A stretch of 64,000 nucleotides of DNA. Origin: Amycolatopsis cihanbeyliensis. GTDB taxonomy: Bacteria; Actinomycetota; Actinomycetes; Mycobacteriales; Pseudonocardiaceae. The notes beneath the pieces are model-generated. The model did no database searches. It was not told the DNA's origin and worked only from the letters and a program-made list of their open reading frames with translations. Numbering within the stretch: the first letter of the stretch is position 1; each line of letters begins with the position of its first letter. Below are positions 29,569-37,590 of this stretch, piece by piece. A program made the position numbers and the translations under genes. The stretch covers positions 930,001 to 994,000 of the forward strand of contig NZ_VFML01000001.1 in assembly GCF_006715045.1 (NCBI RefSeq). Reading direction: 5' to 3'.

Positions 29569-30592
29569 GTCCCACGTGCTGCGGGTCGCCGAGGTGGTCG
29601 AGGAGACCCCGGAGGCCTGCTCGGTGGTGTTCGACCCGACCCCGGAGCAAGCCCGCCACCTGGACTACCGGCCGGGGCAGTTCCTCACCGTGCGGGTGCC
29701 GAGCGAGCGGTGCGGCTCGGTGGCCCGGTGCTACTCGCTGTCCAGCTCGCCACACACCGGGGACGCCCCGAAAATCACGGTCAAGCGTACCGCGGACGGC
29801 TACGCCTCCCACTGGATCTGCGACAACGTGCGTGCCGGGGCCGAGTTGGAGGTGCTGCCGCCGAGCGGGGTGTTCACCCCGGCCTCGCTGGAGGACGATC
29901 TGCTGCTGTTCGCCGCGGGCAGCGGGATCACCCCGGTCATCTCGATCGTGAAGTCGGTGCTGGCCAAGGGAACCGGCAACCTGGTGCTGATCTACGCGAA
30001 CCGGGACGAGCGCTCGGTGATCTTCGGCACGGAACTGCGGGAGCTGGCCGCCGCCGCGCCGGACCGGCTGACCGTGGTGCACTGGCTGGAGACCGTGCAG
30101 GGCTTGCCGGACGCCGAACGGCTACGGGCGTTGGCCACGCCGTTCTCCGGGCGCCAGGCCTTCGTCTGCGGGCCCAAGCCCTTCATGGCCGCCGCGACCG
30201 GTGCGTTGAAGGCCCTCGACGTACCGCGAAACCGGATGCGCACGGAGAAGTTCGTCTCGCTGGGCGGCAATCCGTTCGAGAAGGCGAAGCCGGCGGCGGA
30301 GGCCGTCACGGACGAGGGCCCGGCCTCGGTACACGTCGAACTGGACGGGCAGCGGCACTCCTTTTCCTGGTCTCGGCGGCAGAAGTTGCTGGACCTGCTG
30401 CTGGAGCAAGGCTTGGACGCACCCTTCTCCTGCAGGGAAGGCGCGTGCAGCGCCTGCGCCTGCCGGATAACCTCGGGCGAGGTGCGCATGCTGGAGAACG
30501 ACGTGCTCGAGCAGGACGATCTGGACGAGGGGATCGTGCTGGCCTGCCAGTCCCTTCCGGTCACCGACGAGGTGTCCGTCAGCTACGAGTAG
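29561..30592 (+). CDS. kshB: KshB, 3-ketosteroid 9alpha-hydroxylase reductase
   Basis: This 343-residue NAD(P)H-dependent reductase delivers electrons to KshA. Domains in order: FAD-binding barrel with RCYSLSSSP (around residue 56), NAD domain with FAAGSGITPVISIVKSVL, and a C-terminal plant-type [2Fe-2S] domain with CREGACSACACRI and a distal Cys in LACQSLP. GTG 29561 lies inside the end of the small Cys-rich gene. Equivalent to Rv3571. Confidence 0.94.
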   Translation: MIESHVLRVAEVVEETPEACSVVFDPTPEQARHLDYRPGQFLTVRVPSERCGSVARCYSLSSSPHTGDAPKITVKRTADGYASHWICDNVRAGAELEVLPPSGVFTPASLEDDLLLFAAGSGITPVISIVKSVLAKGTGNLVLIYANRDERSVIFGTELRELAAAAPDRLTVVHWLETVQGLPDAERLRALATPFSGRQAFVCGPKPFMAAATGALKALDVPRNRMRTEKFVSLGGNPFEKAKPAAEAVTDEGPASVHVELDGQRHSFSWSRRQKLLDLLLEQGLDAPFSCREGACSACACRITSGEVRMLENDVLEQDDLDEGIVLACQSLPVTDEVSVSYE

Positions 30593-30600
30593 GAGTGCCG

Positions 30601-31464
30601 ATGCCCATCGACCCGACCGTCGCGATCGGTGCCGAGCTGGATGAGGTGCGATTCGCCTGGACCTCGTCCGACGTCCTGCTCTACCACCTCGCGCTGGGCG
30701 CGGGTGATAGTCCGACCGACGCCGCCGAGCTGCGCTACGCCTACGAGGCCGACCTGCGAGTGCTGCCGACCTTCGCCACCGTGGCGCCGAACCTGCGTAC
30801 CTTCGAACCGCCGTCGGTATCCTTCCCCGGGGTGGAGATCGACCTGGAGAGGGTGGTGCACGGCAGGCAGGGAGTCACCGTGCACCGGCCGATCCCGGTC
30901 GAGGGCAAGGCGGTGGCGCGGACCCGGATCACCGACATCCTGGACAAGGGCAAGGCCGCCGTGATCCTGCAGGAGACGGCGGTCACCGATCCGGACGGAA
31001 GTCCGTTGTGGACCGCCACCTCGAGCATCTTCGCCCGCGGCGAGGGTGGTTTCGGCGGCAAGCGTGGTAGCTCGGACCGGATCGACCCGCCGGAACGTGC
31101 GCCGGAGGTCGTTGTCGACACGCCGACCTTGCCGCAGCAAGCCCTGCTGTACCGGCTGTGCGGCGACCGCAACCCCCTGCACGCGGATCCGGAGTTCGCC
31201 GCGCGTGCCGGGTTCGAGGTACCGATCCTGCACGGGCTGTGCACCTACGGCATCGTCGCCAAGGCGGTCACCGACGCGATGCTGGACGCGGATGTCACCC
31301 GCATCCGCTCCTGGTCGGCGAAGTTCGCCGGGACCGTGCTACCGGGCGAAACCCTGCGCACCCGGATCTGGCGGGAAGACGGCAACCTGGTGGTCACCAC
31401 CGTCGCCCTGGACCGCGACGAAGCCCCCGTGCTCACCGACGCCCTCCTCGAGCCCACCCCGTAA
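30601..31464 (+). CDS. MaoC-type double-hotdog enoyl-CoA hydratase (Hsd4B-like)
   Basis: This 287-residue protein has two hotdog halves; the C-terminal one carries the hydratase-2 motif, LYRLCGDRNPLHADPEFAARAGFEVPILHGLCTYG, with the catalytic Asp and His (GDRNPLH). Such enzymes hydrate 2-enoyl-CoA esters; relatives (Hsd4B/Rv3538, HtdY) act in steroid side-chain beta-oxidation. ATG 30601 has AGGAG upstream and lies eight bases past kshB, so it is the last gene of the operon. The exact side-chain intermediate is inferred. Confidence 0.87.
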   Translation: MPIDPTVAIGAELDEVRFAWTSSDVLLYHLALGAGDSPTDAAELRYAYEADLRVLPTFATVAPNLRTFEPPSVSFPGVEIDLERVVHGRQGVTVHRPIPVEGKAVARTRITDILDKGKAAVILQETAVTDPDGSPLWTATSSIFARGEGGFGGKRGSSDRIDPPERAPEVVVDTPTLPQQALLYRLCGDRNPLHADPEFAARAGFEVPILHGLCTYGIVAKAVTDAMLDADVTRIRSWSAKFAGTVLPGETLRTRIWREDGNLVVTTVALDRDEAPVLTDALLEPTP

Positions 31465-31466
31465 AT

Positions 31467-31842
31467 CGCGTTTGCCATTCCCGCGCACGAGTTTGCTGCT
31501 CATGTAACCGTGTTGGCCGTTCATGTAACCGAGTTTGCCGTTCGCGTAGGCGAGTTTGCCGTTCGCGGGGAAGAGATGGGGGGATGCGGGAGACGGGGCG
31601 GCTCGGGGTTGGGTCTCGGGCACGCCTTCGGCGCGCCGTGAGGCACTGGCGCTCCCCGCATCACCCCTGGCAGACCTGTTCACCAGCGCCAGCACCCCAC
31701 GGAACGAGACTCCCCACCCCACCCGACCACACCGGTCGTTTCGAACACACATTCGAGTGAAAACCAACCAGTGTTGCCGTCTCCACCCCATTCTGTCGAG
31801 CATTTCGATATCATTGGGTGCGTGGAAAGCTACCGTTCCGAT
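31467..31842. repeat. ~375-bp dispersed intergenic repeat, copy 2
   Basis: Near-identical to 9307-9681. The tandem units occupy 31467-31572 and the SOS-box-like palindrome TCGAACACACATTCGA is at 31741-31756. Differences are scattered single bases and one indel near 31820. It starts two bases after the MaoC-gene stop codon. Unlike copy 1 it continues into a coding-like tail. Confidence 0.9.
31741..31756. promoter_or_regulatory. LexA/SOS-box-like palindrome in repeat copy 2
   Basis: Same TCGAAC-ACAC-ATTCGA sequence as in copy 1, 86 bases upstream of the 13E12-like remnant. One base away from the TCGAAC-N4-GTTCGA box. Confidence 0.5.
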
Positions 31843-32094
31843 GCCACCGACCCTCACAACACTGCCAAAACGACCACACCACCGGATGAACCCCAAAGCG
31901 ACACCACCAACGCAAAAGAACTGATCGGCTACTGCGAACAAGACCACCACCTCAAAAACCTACCCGGATGGACCTACAAGGTCACTGACAGCACACCCAC
32001 CACCACACCCCACGGAGACACCCACACCAACCCACACCAACCACTCCACAAACCCCTCACCCCAACGAACAAACACGACACCCCACCCTTCTAA
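31843..32094 (+). pseudogene. Remnant of a 13E12/DUF222-HNH endonuclease gene (C-terminus)
   Basis: An 83-residue frame ending at TAA 32092-32094 contains ELIGYCEQDHHLKNLPGWTY followed by a Thr/Pro/His-rich tail (TTTPHGDTHTNPHQPLHKP). This matches the end of the HNH motif and C-terminal tail of the actinobacterial 13E12 repeat family, where CxxHHxxK-x-GW is followed by a PTG-type tail. The DUF222 region and most of the HNH domain are missing. Base composition (A/C-rich) differs from neighbours. The SOS-like box upstream fits the REP13E12 arrangement. Overlaps the next gene's stop by four bases. Confidence 0.55.
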
Positions 32095-33314
32095 GGGATG
32101 CGCCACGGGCCCGGCGCGATGACGTCGACGTGTACCAGATGGTGGTCCGAGGCGCCGTTCAACCGTGCCAGCGGCGAGCGGGAGGTCGGCCAGAACACTC
32201 CGTCGCCGACCGGCAGGAGACCGCGGGAGGGCAACACGTAGTCCACCCGGAGATTGCCCGGTGCGTCGTCGTTGAAGTCCGCGGTGTCGAGAAACGAGGG
32301 GGTCTTGTGGTTCTGGTTCGCGCCACCCTGCTCCCGGGCCGCCAGGTAGCCACCGAGGCTGCCCGGCCGGGTGTCGATCACCCGCCGTGCGTTCAGCAGC
32401 TGGTCGATCGCGCCCGGCACGCTGTCGCCGTCGTGCGGGTCGGAATTGTTGTCGCCGGCGATGACGAACCGCGCGCCGGGGTGGAGGCCGCCACGGCCTC
32501 CGGCATCATCGTAGATATAGCCGCCCCTGCCCGGGGTCACGTAGTCGGCCCAGAAGCGGATCTCGTCGTGGTTGCGGGTGCCGTTGCGGTCCTCGGTGCC
32601 GTCGAACGTGGGCGGGGTGGGGTGCGAGACGAGGAAGTGCACGCTGGCCCGGCCGAGGCGGATCGGCAGGTCCCAATGCGACTTCGACGGCAGGCGCAGC
32701 ACGTCGAGGATCTCCGGCGAGTACCAGTCGGCCGGGGCGGGGGTCGCCGGGTCGTCGGGCAGTATCGCGCCCGGCATGTCCTTCCAGCGGAACTCCTGGA
32801 AGGTGCGCACGGCACCGGTGTCGATCGGGTACTTGGACAGCACGAGCATCCCGTACTGGCCGGGAAAGAAGCCGAAGCCCTGCGCGTCGTCGGCGGTTCC
32901 GGTGCGGCCGTCGCGGTTGAGGTCGAACCCGGTCGGCAGGCCCGTGTTGGACGGCGCGCCGAAAGCGTACGGGTAGTGGATCGGCTCGGCACCGTTCTGT
33001 CCGCGCTCGAGGTAGTTGTCCCGGAACAGGTCGGCCGCGCGGTTTCCCGGCACGTAGTCGAACTCGTTGATCAGCAGGACGTCCGGCCGGCTGCGCTGGA
33101 TCACCTCGGCGACCTCGCGAGCCCGCGCGTCGCCGGTGGTGGAGAGATCGGCGACCAGCTGCCCGGCCGCGGCGCGGCTGAGCGAGGCGTTGAACGTGGC
33201 GAAGCGGACGGGCTCGAGTCGACCCGGAGCCGGTTCGGCCTGGGCGGCCGGCGCGGTCAGCACTCCGGCGGTCAGCGCCAGCACGGGCAGGAACGCGAGT
33301 CGGGCTCGGACCAT
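32091..33314 (-). CDS. Secreted endonuclease/exonuclease/phosphatase-family protein
   Basis: This 407-residue exported phosphodiesterase-like enzyme has a signal peptide (MVRARLAFLPVLALTAGVLTAPAAQA). EEP-fold motifs in order: FATFNASLSR, LLINEFDY (metal-binding Glu), HFLVSHPTPP, FVIAGDNNSDPHDGD, and C-terminal RVDYVLPS and NGASDHHLVHVDV (catalytic Asp-His). An insertion FDLNRDGRTGTADDA resembles a calcium-binding EF-hand/dockerin-type loop. Substrate unknown: nucleic acid, phospholipid or another phosphodiester. ATG 33314 has GGAGG upstream; an earlier TTG is in frame. Confidence 0.87.
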   Translation of the reverse strand: MVRARLAFLPVLALTAGVLTAPAAQAEPAPGRLEPVRFATFNASLSRAAAGQLVADLSTTGDARAREVAEVIQRSRPDVLLINEFDYVPGNRAADLFRDNYLERGQNGAEPIHYPYAFGAPSNTGLPTGFDLNRDGRTGTADDAQGFGFFPGQYGMLVLSKYPIDTGAVRTFQEFRWKDMPGAILPDDPATPAPADWYSPEILDVLRLPSKSHWDLPIRLGRASVHFLVSHPTPPTFDGTEDRNGTRNHDEIRFWADYVTPGRGGYIYDDAGGRGGLHPGARFVIAGDNNSDPHDGDSVPGAIDQLLNARRVIDTRPGSLGGYLAAREQGGANQNHKTPSFLDTADFNDDAPGNLRVDYVLPSRGLLPVGDGVFWPTSRSPLARLNGASDHHLVHVDVIAPGPWRIP

Positions 33315-33417
33315 GATCAACCTCCACCAGTCGGCGCGTCACCCTGCCATGCCCAAGCCACAAGCGGGTGATGCGCTCGTGAACACTCGCATATCCACGT
33401 GCTGGTAGCCTCGATCG

Positions 33418-33978
33418 ATGGTCGCGCGCAGGATCTTCGTGTATGGCGTCACCGGGTCGGGCAAAACCACGGCTGCCGCACGGATCGCCACGGCCACAGG
33501 GCTGCCGTGGCATTCGGTGGACGACCTGACCTGGGAACCGGGCTGGGTGCAGGTGCCGGACGAGGAGCAGCGCAGGCGGATCGCGGCGATCTGCGCGGGC
33601 GAGGAATGGATCCTGGACACGGCCTACGGCAAGTGGCTGGAGATCCCGCTGGCCAGGGTGGAGCTGATCGTCGCGCTGGACTACCCGCGCTGGCTGTCCC
33701 TCGCCCGGCTGCTCCACCGCACGGCCCGACGGATCATCGATGGCAGGCTGGTCTGCAACGGCAATTGGGAGACGCTGCGGCAGGCCATGGGCAACGACTC
33801 GATCATCCGCTGGCACCTCCAGTCGTTCGGCCGCAAGCGGGAACGCATCCGGCGATGGTGCGCCGACACCTCCGGGCCCACGGTGCTCCGCTGTACCTCG
33901 CCCCGGCAGCTCGAGCGCTGGCTCAGGCAGCCGCGGCCAGCACCAGACCGCTCGTCGGAACCCCGGTACCCGCGGTGA
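33418..33978 (+). CDS. P-loop NTPase, adenylate-kinase/topology-modulation-like
   Basis: This 186-residue protein has Walker A GVTGSGKTT (residues 10-18), a WILDTAYGKWLEIPLARVELIVALDYPRW central part and a basic lid-like region RKRERIRRW. It resembles small kinase-like proteins annotated adenylate kinase or topology modulation protein (FlaR-like); the phosphorylated substrate is unknown. ATG 33418. Its last 56 bases overlap the 3' end of ltp2 on the other strand. Confidence 0.78.
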   Translation: MVARRIFVYGVTGSGKTTAAARIATATGLPWHSVDDLTWEPGWVQVPDEEQRRRIAAICAGEEWILDTAYGKWLEIPLARVELIVALDYPRWLSLARLLHRTARRIIDGRLVCNGNWETLRQAMGNDSIIRWHLQSFGRKRERIRRWCADTSGPTVLRCTSPRQLERWLRQPRPAPDRSSEPRYPR

Positions 33979-35095
33979 CCACGACGTGCCGCGCGCCGGT
34001 GACCTGGTTCGATGCCGTGCCGCGCACCTGACGCACCCCCTCGGCGATGCCGTTCATCCCGTGGATGTAGGCCTCCCCGAGCTGCCCGCCATGCGGGTTC
34101 AGCGGCAACCCGCCGTCCAACTCCAGCTCCCCGTCCCGGATGAAGTGCTTGGCCTCACCCCGCCCGCAGAAACCCAGCTCTTCCAACTGCATCAACACGT
34201 ACGGGGTGAAATGGTCGTAGAGCACGGCCACGTCCACGTCGGCGGGGCCGATCCCCGCCTGCCGCCACAGCTGCCCGCCGACCACACCCATCTCCGGCAG
34301 CGCCGCGAGCTCCTCGCGGTAGTAGCTGGTCATCACGTACTGGTCCGGTGCGCTGCCCTGTGCCGCACCCGCGATCACCGCGGGTGGGTTGCGCAGCTCG
34401 CGCGCCCGCCGCAGGCTGGTGATCACCAGCGCCACCCCGCCGTCGCTCTCCTGGCAGCAGTCCAGCAGGTGCAGCGGCTCGGCCACCCAGCGCGAGGCCT
34501 GGTGCTCGGCCAGTGTGATCGGCCTGCCGTAGAACCATGCCTTCGGGTTGGTCGCCGCGTGCTTGCGGTCCAGCACCGCCACCCGCCCGAAGTCCTCGCT
34601 GGTGGCGCCGTACTCGTGCAGGTAACGCCGGGCGAGCATGGCCACCGTGGCGGCCGGGGTCGCGATGCCCATCGGGTAGTGGAAGCTGTTGTCCACCCCG
34701 GACGAGTTGACCTGCTGCGCCGCGGCCGTGGACACCTGGCCGAAACGCTGCCCGGACCGCTCGTTGAACGCGCGGTAGGCCACCACCACCTCGGCGGCCC
34801 CGGTCGCCACCGCCATCGCGGCCTGCTGCACCGTCGCGGCCGCCGCTCCCCCTCCGTAGTGGATCCGGCTGAAGAACGACAGATCGCCCATGCCGAGCTC
34901 GCGCGCCACCGCGATCTCGCTGTTCCCGTCCATGGTGAACGAGACCAGTCCGTCCACATCAGATGGTGAAAGTCCCGCGTCGGCCAGCGCCGAGCTGACG
35001 GCCTCCGCGGCCAGCCGCAGCTCGCTGCGCCCGGAGTCCTTGGAGAACTCGGTCGCGCCGATCCCGGCGATCGCCGCCGTGCCGGACAGTGTCAT
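33923..35095 (-). CDS. ltp2: Ltp2, steroid side-chain aldolase (thiolase fold)
   Basis: This 390-residue thiolase-superfamily protein lacks the thiolase Cys-His-Cys set and, with the DUF35 domain of ChsH2, catalyses retro-aldol release of propionyl-CoA from the hydrated C22 side chain, giving androstadienedione. Tyr293 (VLYDHFTPY) and Tyr343 (GEAYIHGMNG) correspond to the catalytic tyrosines (294/344) of the studied Ltp2. It overlaps chsH1 by four bases as the last gene of chsE1-chsE2-chsH2-chsH1-ltp2. Confidence 0.93.
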   Translation of the reverse strand: MTLSGTAAIAGIGATEFSKDSGRSELRLAAEAVSSALADAGLSPSDVDGLVSFTMDGNSEIAVARELGMGDLSFFSRIHYGGGAAAATVQQAAMAVATGAAEVVVAYRAFNERSGQRFGQVSTAAAQQVNSSGVDNSFHYPMGIATPAATVAMLARRYLHEYGATSEDFGRVAVLDRKHAATNPKAWFYGRPITLAEHQASRWVAEPLHLLDCCQESDGGVALVITSLRRARELRNPPAVIAGAAQGSAPDQYVMTSYYREELAALPEMGVVGGQLWRQAGIGPADVDVAVLYDHFTPYVLMQLEELGFCGRGEAKHFIRDGELELDGGLPLNPHGGQLGEAYIHGMNGIAEGVRQVRGTASNQVTGARHVVVTAGTGVPTSGLVLAAAA

Positions 35096-35490
35096 GCCGC
35101 CTCCGGTAGTTCGATGTGGACGGTTCCGGTGACGTGCTCGCCCAGCGAGCAGCTTCCGGTGACCTCGACCACCGCCTCGGCGCCCGCGCGCTCGGCCACC
35201 CGGCCGTGCAAGGTCAGGGTGTCGTGGGCGTAGCAGGGCACACCGAGCCGTATCCGCACCGCCCGAACCAGTGCCCGCGGGCCGGCCCAGTCGGTGACGA
35301 ACCGTTGCACCAACCCGGTGTCGGTGAGGATGTTCAGGAAAATGTCCTTCGACCCCCTGGCGAGAGCCGCATCCCGGTCGTGGTGCACATCCTGGAAGTC
35401 ACGGGTCGCGAGCGCGGTGCTCACCACGAAGGTCGGCGTCACCTCGATGCTCAATGACGGCAGCTCGGTACCGGTCTCGACCGTGGTCAT
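35092..35490 (-). CDS. chsH1: ChsH1, MaoC-like hydratase subunit
   Basis: This 132-residue single-hotdog protein pairs with ChsH2 to hydrate 3-oxo-4,17-pregnadiene-20-carboxyl-CoA. It contains FQDVHHDRDAALARGSKDIFLN (Asp/His hydratase motif) and TGLVQRFVTDWAGP. ATG 35490 overlaps the chsH2 stop by four bases; a longer in-frame extension upstream is a shadow of chsH2. Same order as Rv3541c. Confidence 0.92.
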   Translation of the reverse strand: MTTVETGTELPSLSIEVTPTFVVSTALATRDFQDVHHDRDAALARGSKDIFLNILTDTGLVQRFVTDWAGPRALVRAVRIRLGVPCYAHDTLTLHGRVAERAGAEAVVEVTGSCSLGEHVTGTVHIELPEAA

Positions 35491-36416
35491 CGGGCGATCC
35501 TCCAGCCAGGCAACGTCAGTTCCTCGTCCACACGAAGGAAAGTCACTTCGACAGGGAGTCCGATCCGGACCTCGTCGGGATCGGCGTCGACCAGCTCGCC
35601 GAGCATCCGCACCCCCTCGTCCAGCTCGACCAGCGCCACCACGAAAGGCAGCTTCTTGCCGGGAACCCGCGGGTGGTGATGCACCACGTAGCTGTAGACG
35701 GTCCCGCTTCCGGCGGCGACCACGTAGTCGGGCACCGCCGAGAGGTCGCCGTCCGGCGGCATCGGACCGGGTGGATGCCGCAAGGTGGAGCCCCAACGCT
35801 GGATGCGCAGTTCACCTTTCCTGGTGCCCTCCCAGAAGAACTCGGTGTCCCTGCTGATCACCGGGCGCAACACGGCGGTGTGGTCGGCTTCCTCGGCCGG
35901 TGGCTCGGCCCCCGGCGGGCGGAACTTGAGTACCCGGAACATCATCTCGGCGACCAGCTCCTCGCCGACGTACCAGTTCGTCCGGGTGGTGACGAACCAG
36001 CCTTCGCCGAGACCGGTCCGCTTCGGGCCGACCACACTCTCCAGCCTGCCGGTGGCCGAGACCTGCTCGCCGTAGCGCAGGTAGCGGTGGTAGGTCTGCT
36101 CGGAGTTCGTGGCCACCACCGAGGTGAACCCGGCCTCGTCCAGCACCGAGATCATCGCGCCGAGCGGGTCGTCGGCGGCCCGCGTGCCGTGCAGGCCGTT
36201 CATCGTCCACACCTGCATCATGGCGGGTGGCGCGACCGGCTCCCCGTGCCCGGCCTCGCCTGCCGCGTCCGAATCGGTGTACACCGGGTTGGTATCGCCC
36301 ATGGCTTCCACCCAGTTGTGCACCATCGCCGGGTTCACCGGGTCACGGCCCAGCCGCGGACGGGATTCCCCTTGCGCGGCAAGGCGTTCGGCCGCCGCTT
36401 CCACCGCGCCGGTCAT
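35487..36416 (-). CDS. chsH2: ChsH2, MaoC-DUF35 fusion hydratase subunit
   Basis: This 309-residue protein has an N-terminal MaoC domain (residues ~20-165: WVEAMGDTNPVYTDS, PPAMMQVWTMNGLHG) and a C-terminal rubredoxin-like/OB-fold DUF35 domain (from ~195: EFFWEGTRKGELRIQRW ... VPDYVVAAGSGTVYSYVVHHH). The MaoC half forms the hydratase with ChsH1; DUF35 binds Ltp2 to make the aldolase. The DUF35 zinc ribbon has no clear CxxC pairs here, as often in this subfamily. ATG 36416 overlaps chsE2. Confidence 0.93.
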   Translation of the reverse strand: MTGAVEAAAERLAAQGESRPRLGRDPVNPAMVHNWVEAMGDTNPVYTDSDAAGEAGHGEPVAPPAMMQVWTMNGLHGTRAADDPLGAMISVLDEAGFTSVVATNSEQTYHRYLRYGEQVSATGRLESVVGPKRTGLGEGWFVTTRTNWYVGEELVAEMMFRVLKFRPPGAEPPAEEADHTAVLRPVISRDTEFFWEGTRKGELRIQRWGSTLRHPPGPMPPDGDLSAVPDYVVAAGSGTVYSYVVHHHPRVPGKKLPFVVALVELDEGVRMLGELVDADPDEVRIGLPVEVTFLRVDEELTLPGWRIAR

Positions 36417-37585
36417 CGCGGCACCCGGGGAAGTCCGAGGCCGGAGCTGGCGATCAGCTCGCGCTGGATCTCGTTCACACCGCCACCGAAGGTGAGCACC
36501 AGGTTGCGCCGGGCCTGGACGTCCAGCCAGTCCGCGAGCTCGGCCGTCTCCGGATCGGCCGGATCTCCGTGTCGTGCCACGACCTCCTCCAGAAGTCTCC
36601 CCACGTGTTGGATTCGCTCCGAACCGAAGACCTTGGTCGCCGAGGCGTCCGCCACCGCGACACCTCCCGTGGTCGATGCGGCCGCGACCTGCCAGTTGAG
36701 CAGTTCGTTGATCCGGGTCACCGCGAACGCCTCGGCCAGCGCCGCCCGCACGTCCGGCCGGTCGAGCAGGCGAGAACCGTCCGGGTCGGTCCGAGCCGCG
36801 GCCCAGGCCCGCACCCGGTCGTAGAGCCCGCCGATCCGGCCCGCCGGCCCGAGCATCACCCGCTCGTGGTTGAGCTGGGTGGTGATCAGCTTCCAGCCCT
36901 TGTTCTCCGTGCCGACCAGCATGTCCGCCGGAACACGGACATCGGAGTAGTAGGTGGCGTTCACATGGTGGGCGCCGTCGCAGGTGATGATCGGGGTCCA
37001 GGAGTAGCCGGGATCGCGGGTGTCCACGATGAGGATCGAGATGCCCCTGTGCTTCGGAGCCTGCGGGTCGGTGCGCACCGCCAGCCAGATGTAGTCGACG
37101 TCGTGGGCGCCGGTTGTGAAGATCTTCTGGCCGTTCACCACGTACTCCTCGCCCTCGCGCACCGCCGAGGTACGCAGCGCGGCGAGGTCGGTGCCCGCCT
37201 CCGGCTCGCTGTAGCCGATGGCGAAATGCACCTCCCCGGCCAGGATTTTCGGCAGGAACCGGGCTTTCTGCTCCGGCGTGCCGAAGGCCTGCAGGGTGGG
37301 GCCCACGGTCTGCAGGGTGACGGCGGGTAGTTGCACATCGGCACGGGCCGCCTCGTCGGCGAAGATGTGCTGCTCGATCTCGCCGAGGCCGAGGCCGCCG
37401 TACTCGGTGGGCCAGCCGACGCCGAGCCAGCCGTCCCTGCCCATCCGCCGGACAATCTCCCGGAACACCGGGCCGTGCCGCTCCCGCCGCATCCGCGCGC
37501 GTTCCGCATCGGAGATCAGCCCGGCGAAGTACGCCCTGAGCTCGGCTCGCAGTTCCCGTTGCGCCGCGGTCAGTTCGAGATACAT
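36413..37585 (-). CDS. chsE2: ChsE2 (FadE29) acyl-CoA dehydrogenase subunit
   Basis: This 390-residue subunit, with ChsE1, forms the alpha2beta2 dehydrogenase that desaturates 3-oxo-4-pregnene-20-carboxyl-CoA. HFAIGYSEPEAGTDLAALRT, FTTGAHDVDYIWLAVRTD, ITCDGAHHVNATYYSDVRVP and FGGGVNEIQRELIASSGLGLPRVPR closely follow mycobacterial FadE29. ATG 37585 is chosen by comparison with that protein; GTG 37594, in a GTGA overlap with the chsE1 stop, is an alternative that adds three residues. Confidence 0.93.
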   Translation of the reverse strand: MYLELTAAQRELRAELRAYFAGLISDAERARMRRERHGPVFREIVRRMGRDGWLGVGWPTEYGGLGLGEIEQHIFADEAARADVQLPAVTLQTVGPTLQAFGTPEQKARFLPKILAGEVHFAIGYSEPEAGTDLAALRTSAVREGEEYVVNGQKIFTTGAHDVDYIWLAVRTDPQAPKHRGISILIVDTRDPGYSWTPIITCDGAHHVNATYYSDVRVPADMLVGTENKGWKLITTQLNHERVMLGPAGRIGGLYDRVRAWAAARTDPDGSRLLDRPDVRAALAEAFAVTRINELLNWQVAAASTTGGVAVADASATKVFGSERIQHVGRLLEEVVARHGDPADPETAELADWLDVQARRNLVLTFGGGVNEIQRELIASSGLGLPRVPR

Positions 37586-37590
37586 CCCGC

